Assembly: GCF_014851395.1 (NCBI RefSeq)
Contig: NW_024041039.1
Location: forward strand, 2,242,360 to 2,306,359
Length of the DNA stretch: 64,000 nucleotides
Source: Micropterus salmoides
Taxonomy: Eukaryota; Chordata; Actinopteri; Centrarchiformes; Centrarchidae
Direction: 5' to 3'
Part shown: piece after piece, positions 1 to 11,899 of the stretch
Numbering within the stretch: the stretch's first letter is position 1
Layout: every line of letters begins with the position of its first letter
Program-made: the position numbers and the translations under genes
Notes under the pieces: generated by a model
What the model was told of the DNA's origin: nothing
Seen by the model: only the letters and a program-made list of their open reading frames with translations
The model's database searches: none

Positions 1-1087
1 GCTGGGCTCAGACAGCTAAGGCTGGAAAAGGAGGAGGCATTTAGGAGTTGGGATAGGGCCGGGTGCAGGTCGTTAAAGTACTTGTTTATCAAGGAGGTGC
101 GAGAAACTAAACAAATGTACTCAGAGACTATAACACCAGTTCTCTGCAAATGACGCCACTTCCGTCTAGAGGGGGTTCAAACAATTCAAGAACTACAAAC
201 CCCAAACACCCCGCTCCATCAATGACTGTCGCCTGGCAAGTGAACTGAACCATTTCTACTGCCGCTTTGAGAGACAATCGGACACCATACCCCGAAAGTC
301 CTCCGCTCAGCTCCAGCCCCAGTCCACTATACCCTCCTCCACCTTCTCCCCCCTCTCTCCATCTCAGAGAGGGATGTCAACAGACTATTTAGGAAGCAAA
401 CCCCCCGCAAAGCAGCTGGGCCGGACTCTGTCTCCCTATCCACCCTGAAGCACTGTGCTGATCCGCTGTCTCCGGTGTTCACTGATATTTTTAACACCTC
501 ACTGGAGACATGTGCCAGCCTGCTTCAAAAACCACAGGACTAAATAACTACAGACCCGTCGCCTTGACATCTGTAGTAATGAAGTCTTTCGAGTGCCTTG
601 TGTCCCACCTTAAATCCATTACAGACCCACTCATGGGTCCCCTGCAGTTTTCCTACAGAGGAGTTTGACGTGGCCCTTCACGTCAAACTCCTGAAGTTTG
701 CAGATGACACCACCCTCATTGGGCTCATCTCAGGTGGGGATGAGTCTGCATACAGGTGGGAGATCAAACATCTGGTGACCTGGTGCAGCCAGAACAGTCT
801 GGAGCTCAACGCTCAGAAGACAGTGGAGATGGTCGTGGATTTCATAAAGAGCCCAGCCCCACCTTCCCCCATCATCCTGTGTGACTCCCCAGTCACCACT
901 GTGGACTCCTTCCGCTTCCTGGGCACCATCATCTCCCAGGACCTCAAGTGGGAGCTGAACATCACCTCCCTCACCAAGAAGGCCCAGCACATGATATATT
1001 TCCTGCGGCAGCTGAAGAAGTTCAGCCTAACAAAGACAATGATGGTGCACTTCTGCACCGCCATCATTGAGTCCATCCTCACCGCCT
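1..1087 (+). mobile_element. L2-type LINE fragment with internal deletion
   Basis: This is a degenerate non-LTR retrotransposon copy. The clearest coding stretch is 700-1,060, with the reverse transcriptase motif FADDTT followed by GLISGGDESAY and, further on, FRFLGTIISQDLKWE. It matches the copy at 59,300-61,410 almost base for base over long runs: 1-130 here corresponds to about 59,620-59,745 there. Relative to that copy about 300 bp is missing at a junction near 672-680, where a perfect hairpin now sits. Similarity ends at about 1,087, before the C-terminal part and the 3' tail. Stops and frameshifts rule out a working element. The L2/CR1-like assignment rests on the motifs and on the tail of the sister copy. 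Confidence 0.85.
661..690. repeat. Perfect 12-bp inverted repeat (hairpin) at LINE deletion junction
   Basis: GAGTTTGACGTG is followed by a 6-base loop and then its exact reverse complement. In the sister LINE copy the two sides belong to sites about 300 bp apart (near 60,315 and 60,625) and are not inverted copies, so the hairpin arose with the deletion. Confidence 0.9.
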
Positions 1088-1342
1088 TAACACCTCCTTC
1101 ACTTAACTCCATAAACTCCAAATGTAGCTCCAAACAGCCGTGGGGTTGTTTGCTTGTGTTGTCTAATCACATCAAACTACACTCACATGGCGGTGATTAA
1201 TCAGATTAGCTGAGTTTATGAGTTTTAAAGTTTAAATAAATTATTTAATCGAGAACTTTTCATTTTTTATTGTAACTTTTGTAGTCATGATACTTAACAG
1301 GAGATTTGAAAACAAGGTTTCCAAGGATTTAAACGTAATTGG
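1088..1342. other. AT-rich spacer, nothing recognised
   Basis: The stretch between the LINE fragment and the next repeat is short and AT-rich. I see no coding frame, splice signals or repeat structure in it. Confidence 0.5.
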
Positions 1343-1900
1343 CAGCAGTGGTGGACAGGAACTAAGTATAGGCCTACTTACTCAAGTACTTTACAACTAC
1401 TGTACAAATTAGAGATATACCCAACCCTATCTCAGAGGGAGACATTGTACTTTTAACTTGACTATATTTATCTGACAGCTTCAGTTACTTTACAAAGAAA
1501 GATTTTTACACACAAAAGTTATGAAGATTTAATAAAATGTGATTTTGTGTTATAAATTAAACTTCCCAACAGTTTATACAGGTCCAGCTAGTACATTTGT
1601 TGATTGACAGAAATTTAATTGTGAAGTAATTTTTCACATTTTATGCTTCCAGCTTCACAAATTTGAAGATTAGCTGCTTTTCCTTTTTTTCTTGCTGCTT
1701 TTTTCATTATTTTTTGAAAGTTATTAATTACAGTCTGATGCAAAATAGTTCAACCGCAACAACTGCAGCTGACATAAACTGCAGCTGACATGAGTAAGAA
1801 CAATAAAATATATAATATATAACAGTCACGGGATATTTTTCATTCTGAAAAATTGAGTACTTTTATTTTTAATACTTTAAGCATATTTTCCTGATTACAC
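1343..1900 (+). mobile_element. hAT-type MITE (teleost CAGTGGTGGA family), diverged
   Basis: The segment opens with CAGTGGTGGACAGGAACTAA and carries the usual body of a very common fish repeat: alternating ACTTACTCAAGTACT and AGTACTTT-like blocks, a CAGAGGGAGACATTGTAC block and TTATCTGACAGCTTCAGTTAC. It ends near 1,890 with GAGTACTTTTATTTTTAATA. It has no coding capacity. A second, partial member with TTCAGATCCTTTACTTAAGT lies at 10,320-10,430. The hAT link is from knowledge of the family; the terminal repeats are too worn to prove it here. Confidence 0.65.
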
Positions 1901-2077
1901 TCCTTTTAGCTCTGGTGCAACCCATTCAGTAGCACTAAGCTGTAAATAGTCAGATGTGACACAATTCACCAGAAGAATTTCACCAGAAATAAAATATTTG
2001 AAACAGACATGTTGACAATGAACCACCTGATGATATAACAGAATATCAGTGAAAATGTACCAACCTGATCTGTGTAC

Positions 2078-2254
2078 CTGACATGTTGGGCTGAAAACAG
2101 CATCCAGCAGTTTATGTTGTCGCTCACTTTCTCTTAAACGAGATATTTCCTCCTCATATTCTGCTATTGTTCTTTCAAACAGCCCAAATATCTCCTCAGC
2201 GGCCGCGTCGAGTCGCTGTTTCACCAACGATTTCAGCATTTAGAGTTTTGACAT
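2078..2254 (-). pseudogene. First coding exon of a teleost zinc-finger-family gene, with a stop after codon 4
   Basis: Read on the minus strand, the exon encodes MLKSLVKQRLDAAAEEIFGL and continues FERTIAEYEEEISRLRE, then LLDAVFSPTCQ. This is the helical N-terminal exon that begins many teleost C2H2 zinc-finger proteins. Such proteins usually begin MSKxQM. Here the upstream ATG (2,254-2,252) reads M-S-K-L and then TAA (2,242-2,240), directly before the second ATG at 2,239. The simplest reading is a CAA to TAA change at the family's Gln codon. Translation could still start at the second ATG. A usable donor (CAG|GTACAC) ends the exon at 2,078. No zinc-finger exon follows toward position 1; it may lie outside the window or be lost. 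A LINE fragment fills 1-1,087. Confidence 0.6.
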
Positions 2255-2320
2255 GCAGATCACGATGTAGAGAAAATGTCCTCAGCAGCTACTTAGTCAG
2301 TCAAAACAATCAGAATCAGT

Positions 2321-2350
2321 TAAAATCAGTTAAAATCAGTTAAAATCAGT
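2321..2350. repeat. Short tandem repeat, three units of TAAAATCAGT
   Basis: Three identical 10-base units in direct repeat follow a partial unit (CAGAATCAGT). They lie about 70 bp upstream of the minus-strand zinc-finger exon, within its likely 5' flank. Confidence 0.9.
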
Positions 2351-2359
2351 TTCTTCGCT

Positions 2360-3550
2360 TCCAAACAATCACCAAATGCTGCTGTTGCTAGGTTACAGCC
2401 TGTCATTCCATTTTCAGTTGGCATCATAGGCAGAGCAGAAGAGGGGTTGCTTATTGGGCTTAAGTTAAACTTTGTTTAATTTCCCCTCAGTCTTTCTGAC
2501 AGGAGCAGCAAAACAAAGGAGCAAAAGCTCTATTACTGTGGTGGCGGTAATGCATCTCTCTGGTTTGCCAACCGCTAATATCTTTCTAATATCTTGTCTG
2601 TGTTGTTTCACTGGCTTGCTAACCAGACAAAGTTTTTTACGCTGAGGGGTAAACCTCACCGGCCATTCACATAGAGAAGCAGTCAGACAGTGAACCGCGG
2701 AAGAATGTTTCAGGTTTGTTAGTCTGCATTTGTAACACTTCAGTTCTCTAACGTGTCGAGACTATCTCTCAACCTAAACACCTGCGCCAGTGTGAAATCA
2801 CTGATTGTTTGATCTCCACCTGAGCTAGGGTACGTGCATGAAAACAATCTTCATTACAAAGAACAAAAAAACAAAACAAAGAAAAGTGTGTGGGTTACAG
2901 CAGAGCCCGAGCTAACAGAGAAAGAACATCTTATCTGCTTTAGTTTGGGAGCCTGTCTGTGGGCGGCCTCCTTGGAACTGTTGCTCCAAAACAGTTAGCT
3001 GGTTGTGGAGCTGTGTGTCCACCCTCTCTGGAGTTTTGCTTGCGGTGTCGTGAGCTGACGCCCATTTGTCTCCAGCTCCTCATCCACAGTCTGTTGCTGG
3101 AAGATCACCTGCCTCTGCTCCAGCAAACCCCTGCAAATCCCTAAAGGTAGCTTTAAGTTGAATTCTTTCAATTTAACAATTTAGCATTGCTATTTATTCT
3201 GTGACTAAAAAGTGAACGTGTGCTACAGATGCGAAGCCTTGGACGCATTATTAGTGTCATAATGGAAATGAATGAATGAATGAAGTCTTCCTATTACACA
3301 TATTACACACTTAATTTAATAAAATACTTTTACTGTATTTACAGTATTTTCTCTTGTAGTAGTTGTATGTATCTAGACTTGGAAGTTTTTGTAGCTACCT
3401 CATGTCTTGTGTAAAGATAACTGTTTAGTGATTTATGTGAACTGCTACTGCAACAATGTCACAACCCTTTGGGGTCAGTACAGTTTTTCTCTGTCAGTAT
3501 TTGCTTTTGGGAGTAGAGCAACTTACATTTACTATGCCTGGGCTTCTATT
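2360..3550. other. Intergenic stretch, no gene recognised
   Basis: Short open frames occur (for example 2,959-3,144 plus), but none has recognisable motifs or flanking splice signals. The stretch lies between the minus-strand zinc-finger exon and the plus-strand Myb/SANT-like exons, so it may hold their shared upstream region; I see no TATA box or CpG-dense block to prove that. Confidence 0.4.
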
Positions 3551-3560
3551 CTTAGATACA

Positions 3561-4318
3561 AAACTATATTGGACAACAAGAAGAAGGCTGGGAGTGGTGC
3601 CAGAAGCTGGGTCTTTTTCTCTTCGATGGAGGACCTCCTGGCTGATGATCCCAGTGTGGATCCGGTCCACATTGTGTCCTCATTTGCTGGAGATCTTTTC
3701 CATGTCATTTGATATGTTATATTAAGTAGCACAACAGCACACAGCTACATGGATTTCTAAAACACATTGGATATTAATTGTGAGGTTTTTATTTAATCAT
3801 TCATTGGTCATAATAAACTCCCATATAACCAACCATGTTGTACAAAAATTAGCAGTTACTTAGTGTTGCTAACAACTTTATATTAAAGATGGCTTTTGTT
3901 TCTCTAGTAACTAAGTTTGATGAACTGGATGTTGGCTTTGTTTGCACACAACTCTCATTTACAGTATGCAGACATGTTTGAGTCCATGTAAAAATGTTGG
4001 AGGAAAGTGATGCTTGCTGCCTTGATCACTCATATTTTAAGACTACCTGGTTTGATCTATTACTCTTAGGATCTTCATCAGACCCAGATGGCCCAGGACC
4101 TTCAACTTTTCATCCTAAGCCATCAGCCGAAGGTGGTAAAAAGGAAAATACATCATCTGAGGCACCTCAGTGGTTTGTGGAGCATGCCACTGAGCAGAGA
4201 AGGCAAATGTCAGAACTAATGCTAAATCAGAAACAAGCAATGGAAGTGGCAACAAAACGAAATGACATCTTGAAACAATGCCTTAACAAAGAGGTTGAGC
4301 TGTGGAGTGCATTGAATT
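3561..4318 (+). pseudogene. Myb/SANT-like DNA-binding gene fragment (two exon-like blocks)
   Basis: The first block begins after an acceptor (TATTCTTAG) at about 3,561. It encodes YKTILDNKKKAGSGARSW followed by FFSSMEDLLADDPSVDPV, the pattern that ends a Myb/SANT-like DNA-binding domain of the Harbinger-associated type. The second block follows an acceptor (TTACTCTTAG) at about 4,070 and encodes a polar linker, then a Gln/Lys-rich helix (QRRQMSELMLNQKQAMEVAT), as in the C-terminal half of such proteins. I could not find a good donor for either block or the first half of the domain, so this may be a remnant. The family assignment is by eye. Confidence 0.4.
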
Positions 4319-6313
4319 GTTTTTTTTTCCTGTGGCGTTATCACGGTATGGTGTGACTCCAGGGAAGCCAGTTTTTTTTAAACCATGTGCCAGTTTGGCA
4401 AGCTCATCCTCTCTGGGCCATTGTATGATTTCCCTTCATCAGTCCACACAGGACCTTGCAAAAGTCTAAAAACACATGATGCAGGGTTCCTTTGGACATG
4501 TCAAAGGGACATTTTCTTGCGTACTGGGACCCAAGCTGCCGGTACTCTCCTCTGCCCTCTCAACATGTCCATGAAGATGTGCCGAGCATTATGATTAATG
4601 TAACAAATAAAAAGCCTATACTCTAGAGTCTATTAAATTAAGCAACCCGGGTTAAGGGGTCATGTTCAGTTCACGTATTTCTGTGAGATCAGGTTGTATT
4701 AAGAGTAGCCTTAAAAGTGATTTTAAGACATATTTTTATTTGATTTTGTATGTTGCCTAAATGTTTTTGAGAGTGACATTTTCATGAACTTTTCACAACA
4801 GGGTGTTCGAGGCACCACCGTTTCCGTTGTGCTACGCTTTGTCAGCGCTTTACTTGCCCCTGGTCTCCCAGCTCCCCTCTCTTCTCTTCTCTGAAACTCA
4901 GATGTCGACTGGCTGGATCAGGCCGACTGCCATATCTGGTTTTGGTTTATTTACTTTACAGATACACACAACTTGCATAGTAAAGTTTTCTTCAACATTT
5001 TCCTGTGGTGCTGTAAAAAGCCTTAAGCAGCCCGCAGCCAGAGGGATACCTGTTCATGCAAAAACAGGTATCCATCTAAAGTTTGGGAGTATTTTAGATG
5101 TCGTGGGTCAACGTATTAAGTGATTTCTGCACCACTGCTTTAATGGTAACGTAAAGTTTCACCATGGGTCAGCTAACATTTGGTCATTTTATAATTTCTG
5201 TTTATGTAACGGCCAGATAAGTAAGAAAATGGCTTAAACCAGTGTGACGGACATGTTAGGATCTGTGACTGTTGTTACAGTCTGCAAATCGTTTCAGATA
5301 TTTTTCTTTGCCACACACTGATGCAGAAAATATGTAAAGTACTTAAAAGTTCTGTTGTTATTAATATCATAACACAGCGGTGACATGGAAATTTGACTCA
5401 TTTTCAAATATGCCACTGTTATCATTATTCTAATGAGCTTTACCTGTCTCTTTTTCAGGATGATTGAATAGAATATTGAATCATTAGACAAGTTTTTGAT
5501 ATTTTGAATAAATAAATGAATTGTTTTATTAATCAAGTGATAAAAAAAATTATAGAAAAAATAAGCAAAATAATTGTTAGATGCAGACCTAAATTTGCTG
5601 GAGTTACCTTTAGCTGAAAATCCTTACACGCTGTCTGAAAGTGTCGGTTATGACGCACTGAGATGATAATGCATGTGTGGCCCGCAGACAGACGTGAAAA
5701 TAAGTCACAGTGTAATTGTGTGTAACTGAGTGAGCTGTTTGCCTTTGTAAATGACCAGGTCGACGAGATCTTTCGATGCTCCGCAGGCTTCCTGTAGCTG
5801 GCATCACAGTGGCAACACTGGCAGAGGAAGAACCTTCTGCTCTGCACACAACCTAATTCATAAAAGCTATTTTTGTCATGTAGCCTAGTTGTTATTTGTT
5901 CTAAAAAATATTGGAATAAGATCTATGTGGATGACAAAGCATTTTTTCCCCGTGCAGTGTCTTTATTAAAAACATTGTCCTTTAATAAAATAAACAGATT
6001 TGGTGAAAAGCCTCGGTTAAGTAAGGTTTTACCAAATGCATGCAAAAAGAAAAATATTTTAAATAAGGAATTACGGTTTGCCTGCTTCACCATCCTGTAA
6101 ACCTTTGTACCTTTCTGTGTTAATGAAATAACTGAACTGCACTAGCTCTGCTTTTGGCGTCTGCATTTGGGTCCCCCTATTTATTTTATTGTGGTAATGA
6201 TTTTAAAGTACTTTTGGATGCTGTGGAAAATGAACTTTTTAACAAGCTATTATGAAATTTAACTAAATTCATAATTTGTGGAAATCGTGCAACAAATATA
6301 TAAATACATATAA
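4319..6313. other. Intergenic stretch, no gene recognised
   Basis: The DNA is AT-rich and has only short frames on both strands (the longest is a minus-strand frame at about 5,533-5,847) without domain motifs or codon-level order. I recognise no repeat with confidence. Confidence 0.45.
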
Positions 6314-6322
6314 ATTGCATCA
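6314..6322 (-). promoter_or_regulatory. Candidate amino acid response element (ATF4/CHOP type)
   Basis: ATTGCATCA on the plus strand is TGATGCAAT on the minus strand. It matches the C/EBP-ATF composite consensus TGATGNAAN and equals the core of the CHOP amino acid response element. It lies about 370 bp before the slc3a2 start codon. Mammalian SLC3A2 is a known ATF4 target, which makes the site plausible. A single 9-mer could occur by chance. Confidence 0.35.
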
Positions 6323-6577
6323 CACATAAAATGTCAGTCTGTTGCAATGCTGTATAAAAATAAGGATTTTCTATATGACATTACTTAAATAGCCTACCCA
6401 TCTTTTTCACTAAAGGCTACACAGACTACTTTTATTTGTAACGTATTGTTCAGTGTATCGTTAGTAGGCTTCTGAAGGAAAGTAGAGATCAGACTGACGT
6501 GTTTTCGGACGCCACAAATCTGATTCCCAGATTTCCGACAGTGTTGAAAGCAGCATTAGCTGGTGCAGTGTTGCGGT

Positions 6578-6600
6578 CAGACAGACAGACAGACAGACAC
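6578..6600. repeat. (GACA)n microsatellite in slc3a2 5' region
   Basis: About five GACA units lie some 95 bp before the slc3a2 ATG, probably within the 5' UTR or the core promoter. Confidence 0.85.
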
Positions 6601-6692
6601 GTCTAACGGGACAGAACCGCTGTGATTCACGCAAACACTCGTTTCTTCCACTTGATAAATTAACGGGAGCATTTTAACGCGGCGTCGCCGGC

Positions 6693-9600
6693 ATGAACAC
6701 GGAGGAGACGAACGTGGAGCTGAAGGATGCGGAGACCAAAGATGCTGAGCCGGAGGATGCGGCGGATCCCGCTCAGGCCGCTGCGGATGCTGACGCGACA
6801 GAGGCCGATGTGAGCGAAGCTGATCTGGACCAGGAGGAGCAGGAGAAGCTGCCGATGACCGGAGGAGGAGACCGGGATGAGGACGCGCCGTCGGCCGGCG
6901 GAGAGGCGGCGGCGGTGGAGAAGAACGGCTCCGTGAAGCTGAAGATCCCCGAGGAGGCGGAGGAGGTGAAATTCACCGGACTGAACAAAGAGGAGCTGCT
7001 GAGGGTGGCCGGGACCCCCGGGTGAGGAGCACAGGCCCTGATGCACACAGCTGGCTCTGAGAGGGTGTGGCTCTAAAGCTGCATTTTAAAATCCGAACCC
7101 ATCCCATATTAACAACACCAAAATATCATGTAGACAAATATCAGACATGCTCCAGGCCTGCATGTATGAATGCATGAATCAGTCCAGAGCCCCAGCCCGT
7201 TCTTAAATTGCCTGTGATATAATATAAAGTAAAGAGTCCTGTACAGTGTTGCTTATCACATCCTCCTCCATGTTTCCTCAGCTGGGTGCGGACCCGCTGG
7301 GCGCTGCTGGTGGTCTTCTGGCTCGGCTGGTTGGGGATGTTGGGCGGAGCCGTCCTCATCATCCTGCAGGCTCCTCGCTGCAGAGACCTACCCGCCACCA
7401 ACTGGTGGAACGACGGCCCGCTTTACCAGATCGGAAACATCCAGGCCTTCACTGACAGCCGCAACCTGAAGGGTGAGAACACCCAGCGTTCACATTGCAT
7501 TCTGGGAGATTACTTTAATAATCGTAAGAGAGTAACAGCAGTTTAAGCCAGAAGCAGACTGTTACACCGCGCAGGTGTATTTTCATCATCAGGTCAACAT
7601 GTTAATGTGTCCAGTGCTTTGGTTTGGGAATATAAAGGACACTGGAAGGCTCGAGTTTTTATCTGAGTTCAGAGTTTCGTCTCAGTCACAGCCGCCTGTC
7701 CTCCTCCTCAGGCCTGGAGCAGAAGATCGGCAGCCTGTCTCAGCTGAAGGTTAAAGGTCTGGTGGTCGGACCGATCCACGTCGCTCCGGCAGACGAAGCC
7801 ATGAACCTGAGGTTCGAGGAGATTTCCCCCGAAGCTGGAAACCTGGAGCAGTTTAAAAGCCTCATCCAGGCGGCTCATAAGAAGGGTGAGGACAAATACT
7901 CATGCGCTCATATAACAGGAGCAATTACTGATTAAACATGCCAGAGTTTCAAACATTAAGGGTCATTAATTAGATGGGGGTTGATTCTCTCTGATACTTT
8001 AAGAATTTTTGATGCACCTTTTCTTTATTTACAGGATTTTTAATGTAAACAAATCACAAAATGTGTACATTTATATATTTGTAGTCTATTAAATGACCTG
8101 AGTAATATTATTGTTTTAGTTAATTCAATTCATGAATTCAAAGGCACTTCTTTACTCTTTTGCATTAATGACAACAACAGTGAGCTGCTGAGACAGATCT
8201 GAGACAGATATGTCCAGTTCTTCTTGATTTTTAACAAATCTTTTTTATTTAAATCTTTCCATCTTCAACTTACAGTAAACTGAAAAGGCTCAAGCAAAGT
8301 ACCTCAAACACACAGTATTTTCAAACAGCGCTAAACCATATTTACTTCTTGTCTTCTCACAGATTCTTGTTTAGTTTACATGTTGCATTTTTCTGCAGAT
8401 ATTTTTGTAGTTCTGGATCTGACTCCAAACTACCAGGGAACATCTGGACCCTGGTTCTCCAACATCAGTGTGACCAACGTAGCTGAGAGACTGAAGGTGA
8501 ATACTCACACTCCCCATGCAGTATTTACAGTACAGCTGGTATGTAAGGGACTGGTGCAAACAGGTAGTTAGTTCTTGTAGTTTGTTAGTTCTTGTCTCTG
8601 ATGTTCATCCAGAAGAAAATGCCATAAATCCACTTAGAAATCAGAGAAAAATCATCATGTTTTGAAGTTTTATTCAATATCAAAGTAATCCAGTGAAAGT
8701 TGTCTGGACATCCAGGGGTACACTCTAACAGGACCTGCTAACAGCTAATTCAGCTACTAATACGAACAATTTGCAAACAAAAAGGATTTAAAAAAGAGGG
8801 CTCAAGTTGTAGCGCACAGCTAAGTCACTGCGCTGCGTCCTCGTGAGAGGTAAGGACAGTTCAAGTTGCACTGTGATAAATGTAGAGGCTCAAGACCATC
8901 GAAGTTTCCATATCCTGATGTGACCTGTGTGAGACAGCAGGGGGCGCTGTAGTCTAACAGCTGTCTCTCCCTGGCCTCAGTCTGCTCTGGTGTTCTGGCT
9001 GAACGAAGGCGTAGACGGTGTGCAGCTGTCGGGGGTGGAGCGGGTGGCCAGCGTGGTGCCGTCTCTGTGGAGCGACATCCGAGCCATCGTCCAGAACGGG
9101 ACGGAGGAGCATCCCAACAAGAGGTCAGAACCATTACAGTTACTGGGACCAGGTCCAGCTCGTAGCTAATAACAAGGCAGCTCCGTGTCTCGCCGAGACA
9201 GAAGGAATCAAACAAACCTCCCGAGGTTTCTCTGAACCCAGAAAATAGTGTTTCTCTCTAATGGTAGAAATTGTAATAATTGACTGAGGACCAAGTGTTG
9301 GAGCATTTACCTTCCAAAAAAACTCATTTTGCAAAGTCATTACTCAGAATCAGTATCCTGCATTTACTGATATCTAGAAAAAGGTCAGCCGTTCTCACAG
9401 ACAAGAGGTAGACATTTGAATAAAATCTGTATTAGGGATGTTAAATTCTGTTCTTAACAGATTATTCAAGTTGTGCTCTCTTACAAAAGAAATCTTTAAA
9501 CTGCTTCAGGACAGTTACATCAAGTCCAGTTTAATTTGAACTGAAAAATAAAAATAAAAAATGAAAACACAACTGAAAAATCTTTTTACTCTAAAAATCT

Positions 9601-11525
9601 GGATTTCATAAAATAAAGGTTCGATGTGTTTCCAGAGTCCTGATCGGCGTCACAGAGCGCTCCTCAGCTGAAGACGTGTCTGAGCTCCTCTCCTCCACCG
9701 GCGTCGACCTGCTGATCTCCAGGGTCCTCCGCCCCGTCGCCACTGAGCACGCTCAGTCTGTCCAACTCTTGTATTCGTCCCACAGCCAGACCAAGCTGGC
9801 CTGGAGCCTGGGGGGGCGGGCCGAGGGTCACCTGGCGTCGCTGGTGGGCTCGGCTCTGGTCAAACTGCACCAGCTGCTGCTGCTCACGCTGCCCGGGACC
9901 CCCGTCTTCAGCTACGGAGACGAGATCGGGCTGATGGACGAGGTGAGGACGCTGTGAAGCCTCAGAAACAGATTTACATGTTAGATTAGTTTATTTTATG
10001 TACCTGTGTGTAGAATGTGGGTCATTACAGCATCTTTAAAATAATGTGGGGGAACTGTTCTTGTTAGAAAGATAAACTTGCAGTGATTTCACAACTGGAT
10101 GGTGCCAAAGAGAAACTTTTCAAATCCTACACAGCGGATTAAAAGAGCAACCTGACCACATCTACACTGATAATAAAAAAATATATATATCTAGTAGATT
10201 TCAATGTACGACCACAATAACCCCCACCCAGGGCCGCATTTACAAACCAGAAGGCCCTCGGACCTCCCCCCTTTATTGATTAAGTAAAATTTATTGAAAT
10301 TAATGTAAATAATAATGTAAGCAGTGAAGAAAGGACTATTCAGATCCTTTACTTAAGTAAAAGTAGAAATGCCACAGTCTGAAAATACTCAATAATAAGT
10401 AAATGTACTTAGATGGACAAACTAAAGTAATAAAGGCCTTTAAATCAAATGAATCAAACGTCATTAAATCACATGTCTACACACTCGAGTCTGTAAGGAC
10501 AGAGGTAACTAATACTAAATGATAAACAAAGTTGTAAATAACACTAGTAAATTATATATTCTTCTGGGTGACCAGTGATCAGCAGCCAGATGTTTTATGT
10601 CCCCTCATCTAGATTAATGCTGACATTTCATCTTCTCTGCTAAAGGGCACAAAGTCTCCCAGAATGCTTTGGGACTCTGACGAGGAGCTCAACGGGACTC
10701 TGCAGGTAAACAGACACATCATGGAGATACTGCACGTTCTTCTTTAGACTGATACTGAGGGAGAAAACTACAGAACAACATGCAAACTGAGTGTACTCGG
10801 TAAAAGAAAGGTCAGTAACACAGTAAGACTTTCATTACTGGCAGTACCAGCAGTCATTGCAGTAAAAATTGTACTACAGCAGTAGTTCTAACATTAAATG
10901 TACTGCTAGTGGTACGACTACTAGTTATGTTTCCTACCAGCAGCAGCATTAATGACAGTAGCAGCAGTTTAAATAGTTCTAGTGTCAGCGCCACCAGTGG
11001 TTTGATGTGGTAGAAGTACAAACAGCAGCTGTAGTAGCAGTACTAGTACTAGTGCCAGCAGCAGTGGTAGATGTAGGAGTATGGAGTTAGTAGTGGTGCT
11101 AGTAAAGGTAGCAGTAGGAGTACCAGTTGTAGTATTGTGTTGTGAGTATCATTAATCCCCTCTCTCCCTGTGTGCAGGAGGAGAGGGCTGAGCGTCTGTC
11201 CTGTCGCAGTTTTTTCCGCACTCTGAGCGAGCTTCGTGGTAAAGAGCGCTCGCTGCTGTTCGGAGACTTCCTCCTCCTCTCTAACTCCTCCTCCTCCCTG
11301 GCGTACCTGCGGGTCTGGGATCAGAGCGCGCGCTACCTCGCTGCCTTCAACTGGGCCGGGGAGGCGGCGGTGCTGCAGCTGAGCGATGCGGCGCTGCCTC
11401 GGCAGGCTACCGTCGTCCTCAGCACCAACAGCAGCGTCCTGCCTGCAGACAGCAGCGTGGACCTGACCAACCTGCAGCTGGGCCCGGGACAGGCCGCGCT
11501 CCTCAGGTTTCCCTACGCTGGATAG
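6693..11525 (+). CDS. slc3a2: 4F2 cell-surface antigen heavy chain (CD98hc), eight exons, intact
   Basis: This single-pass type II glycoprotein is the heavy subunit of heteromeric amino acid exchangers. It takes SLC7 light chains to the plasma membrane. Coding exons are 6693-7021, 7282-7472, 7712-7885, 8399-8496, 8981-9123, 9636-9942, 10646-10705 and 11178-11525. All have GT-AG borders and matching phases, giving about 549 residues, close to the family length. The cytoplasmic tail (1-115) is rich in Glu, Asp and Ala. The membrane helix is about 116-138, and Cys143 in QAPRCRD is the expected disulfide partner of the light chain. The rest is an alpha-amylase-like barrel ending with TLPGTPVFSYGDEIGL and a beta domain ending RFPYAG. 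Several N-glycosylation sequons are visible (NIS, NGT, NSS). Teleosts may have two copies; I cannot say which this is. Confidence 0.95.
10320..10430 (+). mobile_element. Partial hAT-type MITE in slc3a2 intron 7
   Basis: The segment contains GCAGTGAAGAAAGGACTATT and TTCAGATCCTTTACTTAAGT followed by AAAGTAGAAATGCCACAGTC, the standard opening of the fish repeat also seen at 1,343-1,900. The downstream half is not clear. Confidence 0.55.
10840..11130. repeat. Degenerate AGT/AGC-rich simple repeat in slc3a2 intron 7
   Basis: Nearly 300 bp are built from imperfect trinucleotide units (CAGCAG, TAGTAG, GTAGTA, CTAGTACTAGTACTAG). The tract ends about 45 bp before exon 8. It has no coding role. Confidence 0.75.
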
Positions 11526-11876
11526 AGTTTAGATCTGTTAGAGAACATGATGATTAAAGCCCCATTCAGACGACATTCACATCACGGGGGGAGGCGGGGA
11601 ATAATACCTTCATGAGCTGGTCAGTAATTACTGGGGTAATGAACGAACCACTTACAGATCTCTGACCAGAGCAGGAGAAAATCAGCCCACCTCCCCCACA
11701 GATAGTCTGAGAGGGGCATTATTCATATTATCTGAATAATTAATTAATAAATGTTTAATGGTGTTTTCTCTCACGTCACCAGCTCCTTCACATTTACTGG
11801 TTGTGTTCAATATAAATTGTATAATGTGATGACCCCTGCTCTCTCTACACTGTGCATTCTGTGAAAATGAAACTAA

Positions 11877-11882
11877 AATAAA
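11877..11882 (+). terminator. Polyadenylation signal of slc3a2
   Basis: AATAAA lies about 350 bp after the slc3a2 stop codon, within AT-rich DNA, and is the first canonical hexamer downstream of the coding end. Confidence 0.6.
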
Positions 11883-11899
11883 GAAGGAAAAGCATCTCA

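Noticed and set aside
598..1200. 200-codon plus-strand open frame as a host gene
   Set aside because: It reads LINE polymerase text joined across a deletion, with unrelated sequence at the end.
2281..2350. CRISPR-like or regulatory array
   Set aside because: There are only three 10-base tandem units without spacers, in a vertebrate genome.
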